Part shown: positions 32,548 through 44,300 of the stretch, one piece after another
Numbering within the stretch: the first letter of the stretch is position 1
How the letters are laid out: every line of letters begins with the position of its first letter
Assembly (NCBI GenBank): GCA_964034945.1
Contig: OZ035960.1
Coordinates: forward strand, 26,833,487-26,897,486
Direction of reading: 5' to 3'
Source of the DNA: Chrysopilus asiliformis
Lineage: Eukaryota > Arthropoda > Insecta > Diptera > Rhagionidae
DNA: 64,000 bases
Made by a program: the position numbers and the translations under genes
Notes under the pieces: generated by a model
The model's input: the letters and a program-made list of their open reading frames with translations, nothing else
Databases searched by the model: none
What the model was told of the DNA's origin: nothing

Positions 32548-35445
32548 ATGGACCAGGACGTATTGACAAATGAACAAACCGAAAAAGTGCTCCAATTCCA
32601 GGATTTGACAGGGATCGATGACATTAATATTTGCCGAGATGTCCTGATACGTCATCAATGGGATTTGGAGGTTTGTATTGCATGATTAAAGTAATATCGT
32701 TTTTTTTTGGGCGGCGGATTGTTTACACAAATTGATGGGGAAAATTCCACAATTCACCGTTTTATAGCCTTCAAATGATTTCGTATCATTCAAATATCAA
32801 GTCGAAGGTGATTGCTTCTACGCGAAGTGCAGAGTCAAGAGAAAGACGATGACTTGTGTGTACAACCGCTTAACGCCAACGTGTATTTCTATTGCACTTT
32901 GTCGCGTAATAAGAAAAAACGACTGTACGAAACTATGATTTTTGGTTTTAATTTCAGGTTGCCATACAGGAGCAATTGAATATCAGGGAGGGTAGACCTA
33001 CTATGTACGCCACAACGTCCAATATTCGCGCACCGCAAGTTGTGAATGACAGATTCCTGCAGCACGTCTTCTCCGCTCACATGCCGGGTGGTCGGGGTGG
33101 CAGGATTCCCCCGCCGGCCGGCTTTTCACCATTTCTAGGATACGTAATAAATTATATTTTCCAATTCTGCTATAACACACTTTACAATATCATAACTGGC
33201 GTGTTGAATTTGTTCCGAAGTAATGAAAGAAGTAAGTTAACTTATTTAAATCTGTATCTATCAAATTTCTAGGAATATATGCCCCATTCGAATATGTATG
33301 GATAACAAGAATCCACTGTTTCCCGTTACTTAAAACCCCCTGCCCTTATATCTTTTGATTAACTGAACCGATATCGTTCCGCATTTCGATTATCGATTGA
33401 AATTACTTGAAAAAGGGTATATTAAATTTGCCTTACCGTTTGTAACGCCAAGATCCCGTCATCAAATTGAATTTTGCATGTCCGTCCGTCTGTGGCGCGG
33501 ATTGCGGGCGCACGGATTGAGCTAGATACTTGAAATTTTACGCAGATTCGTTTTTCGTAAAATGCAAGGCTGAGTTCGTTAATGGGCAAAACTGGACCAT
33601 ATCTCAAAAATTGGGTATCTTATCAAAAAAGTGCAAGAACACTTGACATGATTCTACATAAAATTCCCATACATCAAAATCCGATTAGAATAAATTTTAA
33701 AAAATATTGAAAAGTTTGACTTCAAAGTTAAAAGTTTGACTTCAATGTCACCATACGGGTTTTTAATAATTGCCACATTGGCAATTATAGCTTTTGTTAT
33801 ATTTTTAAACCAAGCGCTTGATATACAATAAAATATGTTAAAGTTGGGGTTAACAAAACGTTACCACACAGCGCTGGTATACCAGATTTTGACAGGCAAC
33901 CAAATTAAAATGGCGGAAACTAAATTTTCAAGGAAAGATATATGGTAGTTTTTAAATATTTTACGAGAAATGGAATTTTGAATGGAATGCACATTCTAGA
34001 TATTTACAAGAGAATCGATTTGAGATGGCAAAGGGTAGATTAGTTCTTTTCCAGACGTTTTAAAGCCAATATTTTGGCAACCATAATTTGTTGTTTCCTA
34101 CTCACTGACATTTCGCCTACTGAACTGTTTTACCAGAATTTGCCCACCAAAAAAATTTGACAGATTGCGACTAAAAGGCTTACCAGCTGGTATACCAGAA
34201 ATAAAAGTCAATGTAGTCCCTGTGTTAGAAGTGCATAGACAACTTTGATCGAAATTTCAATATTGTATGTCAAGTAGCTTTTGAAAAATATCTTCAAACG
34301 TAAGACCGATAGAGAATTTTTTTAATGAAATTTTTTCGGTGAAACTAAAAATTCATAGGTAACAAAATTATATTTCAGTTGTGACAGATCCCCTAGGAGA
34401 TGTTATGAGATTCATTGAAGCCTACAGTGAGAAATATCCAACACATCCAGTTTTCTATCAAGGCACCTATGCACAAGCCTTGAACGATGCCAAACGAGAG
34501 CTAAAATTCTTGCTAGTATATCTGCACTCGGATGCATCGAATAATCCAGACGTTCAAACATTCTGCAGTCAGACACTATCTGACAATGCAGTCATCGAAT
34601 ATATAAATAGGAATATGATATTTTGGGGTTGTGATGTCACATCGCCAGAAGGCTATCGTGTATCACATTCGATAAACGCCCGGATCTACCCAATTATGGT
34701 GGTGGTCGGTTTAAGGGCAAACAAAATGATTATCATGGGACGGATGGAGGGCGATTGTATTCCTGAGGAGCTACTGCGGCGCCTACAAATGGTTGTCAAT
34801 GACAACGACGTGTGGCTGAGTCGAGCCAGAGCCGAGCGCTTGGAGAGAAGTTTAACGCAATCACTGAGACAGCAACAGGACGAGGCGTACGAGCAGTCAT
34901 TGCGGGCTGATCAGGAGAAGGAACGAAGGCGGCAGTTGGAACGGGAACAAGAGCAGCGAATTCTGCAGGCCGAGGAAGATTTAAGACGGGCTGAACAGCA
35001 AAAGAAGGAGGTGAGCTTCAATGCGATTTTTTTCTAATCTACTTTAAGTTGAATAAAATTTTATTACAGGATATTGCGAGATTAAAAATCGAATTGGCCG
35101 ATAGTGTGCCTTCGGAGCCACAAGTTGATGCACAAAACTCAATTTGCATAGTCTTCAAATTACCCAATGGCGCTAGGGTGGAAAGGAGGTTCCTCAGCTC
35201 TGACTTACTAAGTGTAAGTATTGCAAAAATCTTAAATCTCCACAATATTTTATAATAAAAACATTGGCTTTTAGGATGTTTACAACTACATATTCTGTCA
35301 TCCATCGTCGCCGGACACATTTGAAATAACAACAAACTTCCCGAAACGTGTTTTATATACCAAAGATTCCGAGAATAATGTAACGTTAAATCAAGCTGGT
35401 CTTAAGAATCGTGAAGTTATATTTGTAAATGATTTAGATGCATAG
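32548..35445 (+). CDS. Faf2: FAF2/UBXD8, ER and lipid-droplet p97 adaptor, 5 exons
   Basis: Recruits the p97/VCP ATPase to the ER and lipid droplets for ER-associated degradation. Exons: 32548-32670, 32958-33231, 34379-35010, 35070-35213, 35275-35445. All are GT-AG and total 1344 nt, giving 447 residues (vertebrate FAF2 is 445). The N-terminal UBA domain includes TEKVLQFQDLTGIDDIN. A hydrophobic hairpin near residues 100-130 (YVINYIFQFCYNTLYNIITG) is the membrane insertion. The UAS thioredoxin-like domain includes HPVFYQGTYAQALNDAKREL and LLVYLHSD. A charged coiled coil follows (RADQEKERRRQLEREQEQRI). The C-terminal UBX domain includes IVFKLPNGARVERRFL and ends NREVIFVNDLDA. Intron 2 (1.1 kb) contains a family A repeat. 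Confidence 0.96.
33405..33835 (+). repeat. Interspersed repeat family A in FAF2 intron 2
   Basis: It contains TTTGTAACGCCAAGATCCCG, TGTCCGTCCGTCTGTGGCGC, GATTGCGGGCGCACGGATTG, TTCGTTAATGGGCAAAACTG and, at the far end, CACCATACGGG. Block order matches the 59 kb copy and is the inverse of the 8.4 kb copy. The (CCGT)n run is short here and the interior has a deletion relative to the 59 kb copy. Confidence 0.8.
33872..34210. repeat. Repeated palindromic word pair in FAF2 intron 2
   Basis: The 13-bp word CTGGTATACCAGA, itself built on the palindrome CTGGTATACCAG, occurs near 33875 and again near 34189, about 314 bp apart. This may be the footprint of a diverged foldback element. The interior is unremarkable. 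Confidence 0.4.
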
Positions 35446-35568
35446 ATTTTTTTCTATGCCTAAAAAGGAGATATAAAACTAGATAGGCAGCGGATGAGCG
35501 AGTAAAGTTTCAAAAAAAAAAAAAAAGTGAGCACTGCTCATTATTCGGATAAAAATTCCTTTTTTTAT

Positions 35569-35574
35569 AATAAA
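35569..35574 (+). terminator. FAF2 poly(A) signal
   Basis: AATAAA about 125 nt after the FAF2 stop codon. Confidence 0.5.
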
Positions 35575-36454
35575 ATTTCGAACTTAATTTATTTATTGAC
35601 ATTATTTTGAATCGATTTACTTTTGGAATTTCCCAACTCACAATCCATACACCTTGAGACATTAGAAATTCAATGAATTTTTATAGGGAAGTAGAAATTA
35701 ATCATAATTATAAGCATTTGAAAAAAAAAAACAATCAAAAAATGTAAATTTTACTTTCAGTAACTTTTACTGGACTCTTTTCTTTAGCGTTTCCGTAATT
35801 TGCATCTTCCTTTAATGTTTTTTTTTTTGCTACTTTGATGAACATATTTTTTTTTTACTATTTTGTTGAATTTTATTGGTCAGTTTCTAAACTATGTACG
35901 TACACAAAATGGTTATTTTTCATAACGAAAAATAAATCGCCTAAAAATATTTGAAAAAAATAAAATAATAGATTTAATGTAATTCGAAACGCATCAATCG
36001 TTGAATTACAATAACAAAACTGAATAAAAGTTGTATGCGAAATCATTTTTTAAGTTTAACAGATTTTTTTGTTAAATGATCACAAGAGATACTTAATGAA
36101 AGAGTAAAAATTTAATTATTTCTTGATATATTTGTGTTTCATTTTTAAAATATCTAAAAACGGAACACCAACGAAACAACAAATTTTATAGGGAAAATAA
36201 AACTTAATTTTAACGAAAACCAAGAAGAAGCAGTTTAGAGTTGTGCGCCGTGGGCGAAATTTTTTAAATAAGACAGACACAGTATGAACAAATTCGCATA
36301 AAAATACTATAAAATTCATATGATGTTTTTGCAGAAGTATTACGGTTTATCATAAATGGCACTCGATCCAAGGTACGAAATATTCCTCTACATAGTAGCT
36401 TAACTGTGGTATCATCTGGAATATTTTTTTATTCTCTCCCAATCATTTCGATTG

Positions 36455-36964
36455 ATTACAATCAGCCCTATTCCCGTAACCGGCGGGACGTGTACGCCGC
36501 GGGATTTGGCGTTTCCCGCAGAAAATTTGCATTCTGCTAAACGCAATTGTCCCGGCGTGTGCCGTGGTGCTGAAAACGTTTTACTTTCGGTATTACACTA
36601 AACGCACCCGCGAATGTTTTGACTTTTCCATACATTTATTTCCCGCGAGTAAATCGTTGCGGGACCAATCAATTAAATATAAAGTTTGAATAAAAATGTG
36701 AATTTTATTTATACATTCAATGAATTTTAACTAAATATAAGTTTTGAAGGTCAGGAAAAACTAACTAGACGCAGTACAATCATTTAATTGAACAAATAAA
36801 ACTTCATGCGTATCAAATCAGCAAAACTTTCAAAATAATCAGCGCGGGGCTTAATAAAACTGCGTTTATACGTCTACTAGAATAAGAAAATTTCATTCGA
36901 TCGAGATAAAACTTGCGTGGCGTATACACGTCCCGCCGGTTACGGGAATAGGGGTGATTGTAAT
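36455..36964. mobile_element. Foldback element with ~45-bp terminal inverted repeats
   Basis: The left arm ATTACAATCAGCCCTATTCC continues through CGTAACCGGCGGGACGTGTA. The right arm is its inverse with few mismatches, and complementarity extends about 45 bp. The arms are GC-rich in an AT-rich region. The CAGCCCTATTC start is shared with the 118-bp MITE in nidogen intron 8. About 510 bp, non-coding, between FAF2 and C10. Confidence 0.82.
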
Positions 36965-37324
36965 TATTTTTCAATTGAAATAATGGGGAATTAGAATATT
37001 TTTTAATAGGAAGCATCAAGGTTTTAGAATCGCCCAAGGGTCTACATATTATTTCGGTTTGCCAAAACAATGTCCTTAAATTTTTGACCGTAAAATTAAA
37101 GGTTTTATTTTTCAGAAGAATCCATAAAGTTTTCCGGGAGACTTTGTAGCTACGCCACCGGGCCAAGAACGAACAAAGATCCTTTAAAAAGAAACCTATC
37201 CTATCATCTTAAGTTTCATAGAATAATCAAAAATAAATTCAATAGAAAAAAAAACATTATTAGTTTCTTTTATTTTACATTTTTTTCTAATTTTATATAA
37301 AATTTCGACATTATGAAATTTCGA

Positions 37325-37330
37325 TTTATT
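37325..37330 (-). terminator. C10 poly(A) signal
   Basis: AATAAA on the minus strand (TTTATT on plus) about 140 nt beyond the C10 stop codon. Confidence 0.4.
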
Positions 37331-37470
37331 CTTAAAACTACAGTAAAAATTTGTGACTTAATATTTGTGTACAAAAAGGTAAAGGAAACGATACAGTTTT
37401 GCAGTAAAAGGTAAAGGAAATGATACAGTTTTGCAGTGCAAATAGTTTTGCAGTAGGATTTCATATAGTC

Positions 37471-38093
37471 TTAAATTAAGATATCATTGGTTGTATTAAC
37501 AGCTATCGGCGGAAGATAAATGGCTCGAATTTGTGATCTCAGTCTGGCTATTTCGGCATCTTCTCGTTCCAGTTCCCGAATCAGTTGAGCAAATTGAACT
37601 AGGCCTTCTCGATTGCCTGGAAATCCGTATAGCTTTATAACATCCATTTGAATTTGCATAACTAGCGGGAAGACGTATTGCATCATTTCTAAAACATTAC
37701 GAATTGTTATTATGTTACTAAGCATAAAATCAAAGCATAGATCAGATCAAATAGTTTCAGTTCAAGTAAAAATTTGACGTTGCACCAGCGCTGATGCAAA
37801 AATTTAAGATGGAAGGATGAAGATAAATTCATGTTTTTTAGTGTGAAGTCACACAAAGGCTCGAGGCATTCTAAGAGTAAAAGAGGCACAAACATCGCCC
37901 CTATATTAACTCGCACGTCAGTAAATTGAAATAAAACTATTTGGCTTAAAATTTTATTACGAATCATTTCTTTGCCAGATGTTGCCTTCGCTTCCGATAA
38001 TCGCTTCGAGTTATCAGCTTGATTTACAGTCTTGATAACATCGATTAGTATCGATTTTGCTGTTTCAATTGTGAAATTTGTCAGGTAGGCCAT
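37471..38093 (-). CDS. C10 (C12orf57/GRCC10) homologue, 2 exons
   Basis: Small conserved protein of poorly known function, linked in vertebrates to brain development. Minus-strand exons: 38093-37961 and 37688-37471, joined at a GT-AG intron of 272 bp (donor GTAATA, acceptor TTTTAG). The total is 351 nt, giving 116 residues; vertebrate C10 is about 126. Exon 1 reads to GKEMI and exon 2 continues with QMMQYVFPLVMQIQ. The family core is visible: the helical N-terminus (ETAKSILIDVIKTVNQ), VFPLVMQIQMDVIKLYGF, GLVQFAQLIRELEREDAEIA and the IYLPP motif near the C-terminus. The exon 1 frame also reads on into the intron without a stop, which would mislead a single-exon caller. Confidence 0.9.
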
Positions 38094-41000
38094 CCTTTTG
38101 AATTAGATTTATTTATCCTGCAAAAATCTCCTCGGGGTACAGTGCAATTCAACTTCTTAAAGATGTTTCCTTTTCACTGTAAAAAATCGCAAAGAACTAT
38201 TTCAGAAAACTGTTTAACTCATTATTTTCTTTAAAATTTGTGAAATATTTACCTTAAATATGTGTTCAATGATTTTTTTGCAATCAATATAGGAATTGTT
38301 TAAATTTTCCAGAAAAACAATACGAAAAGAAACTAATAAAATTTCCTACAGCAACACCAAACAGGAATTAGTGCTTGTACAAGAGTGTGAAATGTCAAAA
38401 ACTTAGAGCTTCTCAAACTTTAAACAAAAAATATGTATAAGAAATTAATTTTACAAAATGTTTAAACGATGCTGTTCTGTTAGTATTTATAATTGTTTTG
38501 TTTAATCCTTAACTGTGGACGTGATTTATGTTTCACAATTCTATGGACGTGGTACCCCTATACTTCATTTTGAGATTTTTTAAGAAATAATAAGCTTTAA
38601 CTTAACGCCTTGAGACCGCGGGGTCATATATGACCCTAACAGTTTTTTGTGTAGAAACTCCGAAGGTTTCAAATTTATTTTTGAGTTACTGTCCGACTAG
38701 GTCTGTATGTAGCCGTTTTTTGTTGACATATTTTTTTTGTTTTTTTGTCATATTTAAGATTGAACCCATAAAAAGTTTTCTGCATCTCACGACTTTTAGA
38801 CTTCGGTATCAAGGTGGTAAAATAAAATCCTTAGGCATGTTTATAGGTCTAAAATAAAATGAATTTCAGCTCCGTGGTTAGGGGAGATGTCTTCGATTCT
38901 TAGAAATCGAAAAAAGGAAGGGGCCTGTGGGACCCCACATCCCAAAGTAAAAGTTAACGCTTCTGTCATGGGTAGGGTACAATGGCACCCTTGTATTTCA
39001 ATCTAGTTTTCGTATCAGTTCTTTAACCCTTTCGTTGAATTTGTGTAATATATTACAAATATTTTACGACAGTTTTTATGTACTTTTACATTTAAATTGT
39101 TAGGTATTGTTGATATACAAAGTGATATGTTCTTTAGCAAATTATTACCTAAAAGTAATTCCGGTGCAACTGAAATTTTTTTTAAATTCAACCAATTTAT
39201 TTAAGTAACCTTTTGTATCAACCGAAATTAACTTAAAAATAAAAAATCTTGCAATAGTTCAAAAGATCACACAAAAGCGTTAATAAGAAAAAAAATATTG
39301 AAAAAAAAACACTTCTTTATAATTCAGTATCCTCCAACAGGGTAAAAAATTTGAATATGTATTCTGTTTTAAAAAAAATTATGCAAAATACACCATTTTC
39401 TGCCAACTCGCAAAAAGTTTTATATTAATTTGGGAAACTGGGTGTAAAAGTAGTCCCAAACTTGTTAATTCTTTTACAACGATTTGCTTTCATTTCTTTT
39501 TATCATAGAACATATTCTTTTTGTTATTGTAGATTTTTTTTTCTATCAGCCCCACTAATTTATCTAACTATGGGTCCTTCACTGAAAAACTAACACTAAA
39601 CGTGTATTGGGATGTAACACGCCAGCCACAAAAAATCAAATAGACATCAACGGAATAGACAATCAACAGAATAGACAATCAACGGATTCAATTTGTGAAC
39701 AATTTTACACACAACTTAAAAGGTTTCATGAAAATCGGTCAACTCAGGCTCTAGTTAAAAGGCTTCAAAGACATGTAAAACTCAATAAATCCGAAATTGG
39801 CTTGAAATATTTGGAATTTAGTAGAATTTTGTAATACATGTTTTTGCTGGCTTATAGCATAGATCCTCAAGATTTACACTGTAAAATTTCAGCTCATTTG
39901 GTCGAGTAGGTTTTGAGCTAGCCCTTGTCAAAGCGAGTAGGGCCAGGCTTCAATTTTGGATAAGATTTTCCGATCAGGCCGGATATATACGTTACGAGTA
40001 AAAGTATTACAAATCATACTAATATATAAAAATGAGTTGGTGTCTGTCTGTCTGTCTGTTCCTCTTTCACGCAAAAACGGCTGAACCGATTGACTTGAAA
40101 TTTGGCATGAGTGTCTGTGGTAGTTCTGGTTCCAACATAGGCATACGGAAAAGGAGCGCGAAACTTAGTTTTCCCTCTATGTTACTCTTTCGCGGGGAAA
40201 CTACTGAACTGATTGGCCTGAAATTTGGCATAGATGTTCTTCGGGGGTCTAGCCCCAACATAGACCCACTAAAAAGCAGCCCGAGAGGTGGGAGAGTAAG
40301 GGGAGGGGTTAAGTGATCTCGAAACTTAGCTCTTCCTCTATGTTACCCTTTCGCGGGGAAACTACCCAGCCGATTGGCCTGAAGTTTAGCTCCAACATAG
40401 ACCATAAAAAAAAATTGAAAAAAACTTAACCCGGCAACGACGAGTATGCAAGCTAGTACAAATATAAAGAAATAATGCAAAATTCATTTAGCTAGGGCTA
40501 CTATTTCTATTTAAATTTATCGTTTCTCGCCTGAAGTACTTGAATTAATTTTTTTAGAAAATCACAGAAATAACGAAGTTTTTTTACTTGAACATCATTT
40601 CCTAATTTTTTTTTTTGTGATTCATTATGAGGCTTCTGGGAATTTTTTTAAATTAAAATTTTTATCATATCGGGAAAAATCATCCGATGGTATAAAAATG
40701 TTAACTGGGTAGCATGTTTAAATTATGAACAAAATTACAAAACATTTTGCCATAAAAGGATGTTTTTGATAAACACATTCCAGATGATCTCCAGCATTTA
40801 CCAAAAATCGAGTTATTTTTTAGTTTCAAGATTGGTTAATAGACTTACCTGTATGGAACTACATATTTGTATCCATGAAGAACGAAGTTTGTGTCACCTC
40901 ACCAACGAGCCAGATATTTTCAATGAAATAACCGGGAGAAATGAAAGAAGAAAGTTGAATAAACGTAACTATTCCATAGATTCTCAAAAATCGAATCTCT

Positions 41001-41356
41001 CTCGTTGCTTGAGTTTATTTTGTACATTTCTCCAATCCAATCCCATTCCCCAGATATATTTTGATTTTTCACATCGGAGAAACTTAACGTTTCCATCTCG
41101 TCTCGAATATTTTCATTGCATTTGAATTTTACTATAAAAACGTTGAATATATTCAAAGACTCTTTTAGTTGGTGTCGTTATATCTTAGCGAATAGTTGTT
41201 GCTATCATATTTGGATCTACTTAAATTCGTTGCATTCAAGTAAACTATCCACCTGGGTGCAACAAATGCAAAAAAAAATCCAATTGAATAATTTAACAAT
41301 AAATAAAGTTGTGCGAAGTGTAATTACGAAATTATACGCGAATTGCGAACATAAAA
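38094..41356. other. Gene-free region between C10 and the chitin deacetylase
   Basis: C10 and the chitin deacetylase are transcribed divergently from the two sides of this region. A piggyBac-end-like palindrome (GGGGTCATATATGACCC) lies at about 38620, preceded by TTAA, and a Helitron-like repeat lies at 40.03-40.46 kb. The ORFs at 39607 and 40760 have no recognisable domain and are not called. The rest is AT-rich with no identifiable feature. Confidence 0.5.
40030..40462 (+). repeat. Helitron-like or related non-autonomous repeat (family D)
   Basis: It begins with a (GTCT)n run, then ACGCAAAAACGGCTGAACCG and TTGACTTGAAATTTGGCATG. An internal module, TTCGCGGGGAAACTAC followed by CTGAAATTTGGC, is repeated twice, near 40.19 and 40.35 kb. 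The end reads CCCGGCAACGACGAGTATGC followed by CTAG|T, the CTRR-plus-T context of Helitron 3' ends. The hairpin before CTAG is weak, so the class is tentative. Confidence 0.5.
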
Positions 41357-44300
41357 ATGGGTGAAAGATGCACTCGAGAAGCAGCACTTATTAATAAGAG
41401 ATTCATTAAGATCTTTGCTATTTATGTTATTGGTTTAGTGGGTCTCACTCAAAATGGTAAATTAAATAATTGTCTTTACTGTATGTAATTAGTTTGATTG
41501 CAGTTAATGTTGTTTGAGCGATTTTAAAAGTGAAAATTTCTTGAATATGGAAGTGTGTTTTGTTTTACATGAATGTAGAGCAAGTAAATTTTTTTTATGT
41601 ATATAGTGATATAATGTTTTTACCTTTTCGTAAAAAAATGAATGGAAAATCATTTTGTTTGATAAAATATGTGAACATTTTTATTAGTGATTTTGAATTT
41701 AAAAAAAAAGTCACAAACCTACAAAAATAAATTCACTTTAATATTGGAAAACTACATAATAATGATATTTTTCAGTTAAGTTTTTAAGAAGTTTATTTTG
41801 TTGCAATTTCACTGCAATTACGGTGCAGACCAAAATGGGGAAGCTAAAGACCAATTCAGACTAACGATTGCGATTACAATTGAGGCTTCACGACCAATGA
41901 GATCAAAGCTTTGATGTCCCTATCGTTGAAAGGTGTGATCTCATTGGTCGAGAAGCTTCAATAGCAATCGTAATCACAATCGTTAGTCCGAATTGGGCTT
42001 AAGACCTCGGTTTTATAATGAACCAGTACAGGAAAAAGAAGAGGCAAAAGGGAAGAAATTTTAGGTCAGCACTTCTTTAAAATACGTTATACATTTAGGG
42101 GAAAGGAGCTGCGGTACTTTGACGGTAGTATAAATTCTCATTCATCAAATCGTGTAAAAGTATGATGAGGGACGACAAACGACAGATTGCCGTGACGTAT
42201 TTTATGGGTAGTCTCTTATATAACAAGTAAAATCGGATCAAAATCTCACCAACGATTCTAAAGATAGAATAGTTCCTAAAAAAGGTGAGAATCTTCACTA
42301 GTGAGTTCTACGTACGAACATAGAATCCATATTGTTGTGTTAATGGAATTTGTGTAATAGTGTTTGTTGGGAAATTGAAAGGCTTTTGTTAATTTTCCCC
42401 TAGAATTTCTATATTTTTTACGTTCACTTGTAAAAGTGGGTGGGAAACAGCAGAAGCATCACGGATAAACATTCAAAATGTTTAAAGTGCTTATCATTAA
42501 TAAATATTTGTTTCAAATTAAATATTAGAAATGCCATGCAACCCCGGTATTGACACATAAGCAAAACAAAACGAATTTACCCAACTAAGGATAGTATTGC
42601 AAAAATTGAAAACGATATCCACAACAGCGGTGTTGTGATTTCAATCGGAAACGAGGTGGAAAAATTCTCGCGCGAGATTTCTCACCTATTCATTTCCACT
42701 TCACCTTTGAACAATTCGGTATTGTGATTTACTAAATGAAGTCTGGTACATTTTTAATACAAATCTATAACAGAATATGAGAAATTTAAATTTCAAAGTT
42801 GTTTTTGGTTGCTGTTTTGCAAATTTTAACAGAATTCAAACAAGGTAGTTACATTTTTTGTATTATAAAAAATATAAAGGATTCTTGTTACGAACTCCCG
42901 AAAATTCAAAACGGTCACACTCATTTTCACCGTCTGGTTTAGAAATGGAATTCGTCCTCAGCGGTACTTTCTCTCAGATGACCTCACCGGGACTTTCTCT
43001 GATAAGAGCACCCACGCACACTGCTCACTCCATCTAGAACTTTCTTTTTGATTTATGTATTAGTGCAATTGCTTTAATTGAACGATTACTGATCGATTGC
43101 TTATCGATTGCTTATCGATTGTCGATCGAAGTGGGACGTTCGGGAGGGAGATCTGCTTGATGGTTGTAGTTGACAATGGATGCTTTGGTAAATTTGCAGA
43201 TATGATTTTTTAATTTTAGCCGTTGAGAGATCATATTTTTTTTTGAAATTTACGGTTCTGTAGAAGGAATGAAAATTATTATTGATACATCATGCTAAAT
43301 CATGTTTTGTTTAAAAAAAAAAAAGTTGTCTTTCTAATTATGTCCAATGATATATAACACATACAAATGCATATTGGTATATGTATTGGATTAGATTAAA
43401 TATTTGAATATTTTTATAATTCTATAAATCTGTATAAGCAGAAATATGCAGAAAAGTGTGTAGGAAAAAAAAAATAATCTCTGGCCACAACTACATTAGG
43501 AAAACAAACTAATACAATAATTTAGCCTCCAAAAATTCGTACCGTAATTTCTTTTTTGCCATTTTAGTTAGTGGAAACTCGAACAAGTAGTTCAAATTTA
43601 AAAGAAAATATATTTTCCAAATTTTTTGTGTGAAGACCCAGACAGTTCAAATGTAATTTTAAATTTAAATTCTTGTGTAGTGTTTGGTTTTTGTAAATTT
43701 TATTTTTCTTTTGTAGTTTCCGTAAATTAAAGCTTCCACGAAAATACATTTTTTTGTGCAAAAATCTTTTTAAGTAGAAAGTGGTAAGATTTTCTTTTAT
43801 TTAAAAAGGGATTTTCAAACTAAAATTCCCCATGTGAATTCCATAGGTCCCGGAAAAGCTGGAAAGCGGGGGCCACTTTCTAAGAAATTTCCACTTTCTA
43901 TGAAATTTCTACTTTCTTCAGGATTTGCACAATTGGCACTATAGAATTTGCACATTTTCATTAAAAGTTGCATCTTCTTAAATGTGGATTTATTTAAACT
44001 TGGAATTGTTCATTCCATATTGCATTTTTTCGGAGGCATTTTGTTAAACAAATTATTCCTCCAATTCGGATTTTTCCACGTAGACGCGAAAGATTGGGAG
44101 CCCTTGTGTGGAGGTGACCTTTCGGGGTAACGGACCCATTGTTCCAGGAGCAGATTTAGTTACCCATCAAAGCACATGGTCCACCGTTCCAGATTTATTG
44201 GATTTTTTTTCTTGGAGTTCATTGTTATGGAGGATTAAATTTTTTTATACGAGACAGCAATTGAATTATACTCATTAAAAAAAAGGGAAGTAAAATTAGC

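Noticed and set aside
37710..38093. 127-codon single-exon reading of C10 exon 1
   Set aside because: After GKEMI the frame runs into an intron. Splicing GTAATA to TTTTAG restores the conserved C10 core.
40760..41125. 121-codon ORF before the deacetylase first exon
   Set aside because: No recognisable domain and composition like surrounding non-coding DNA.
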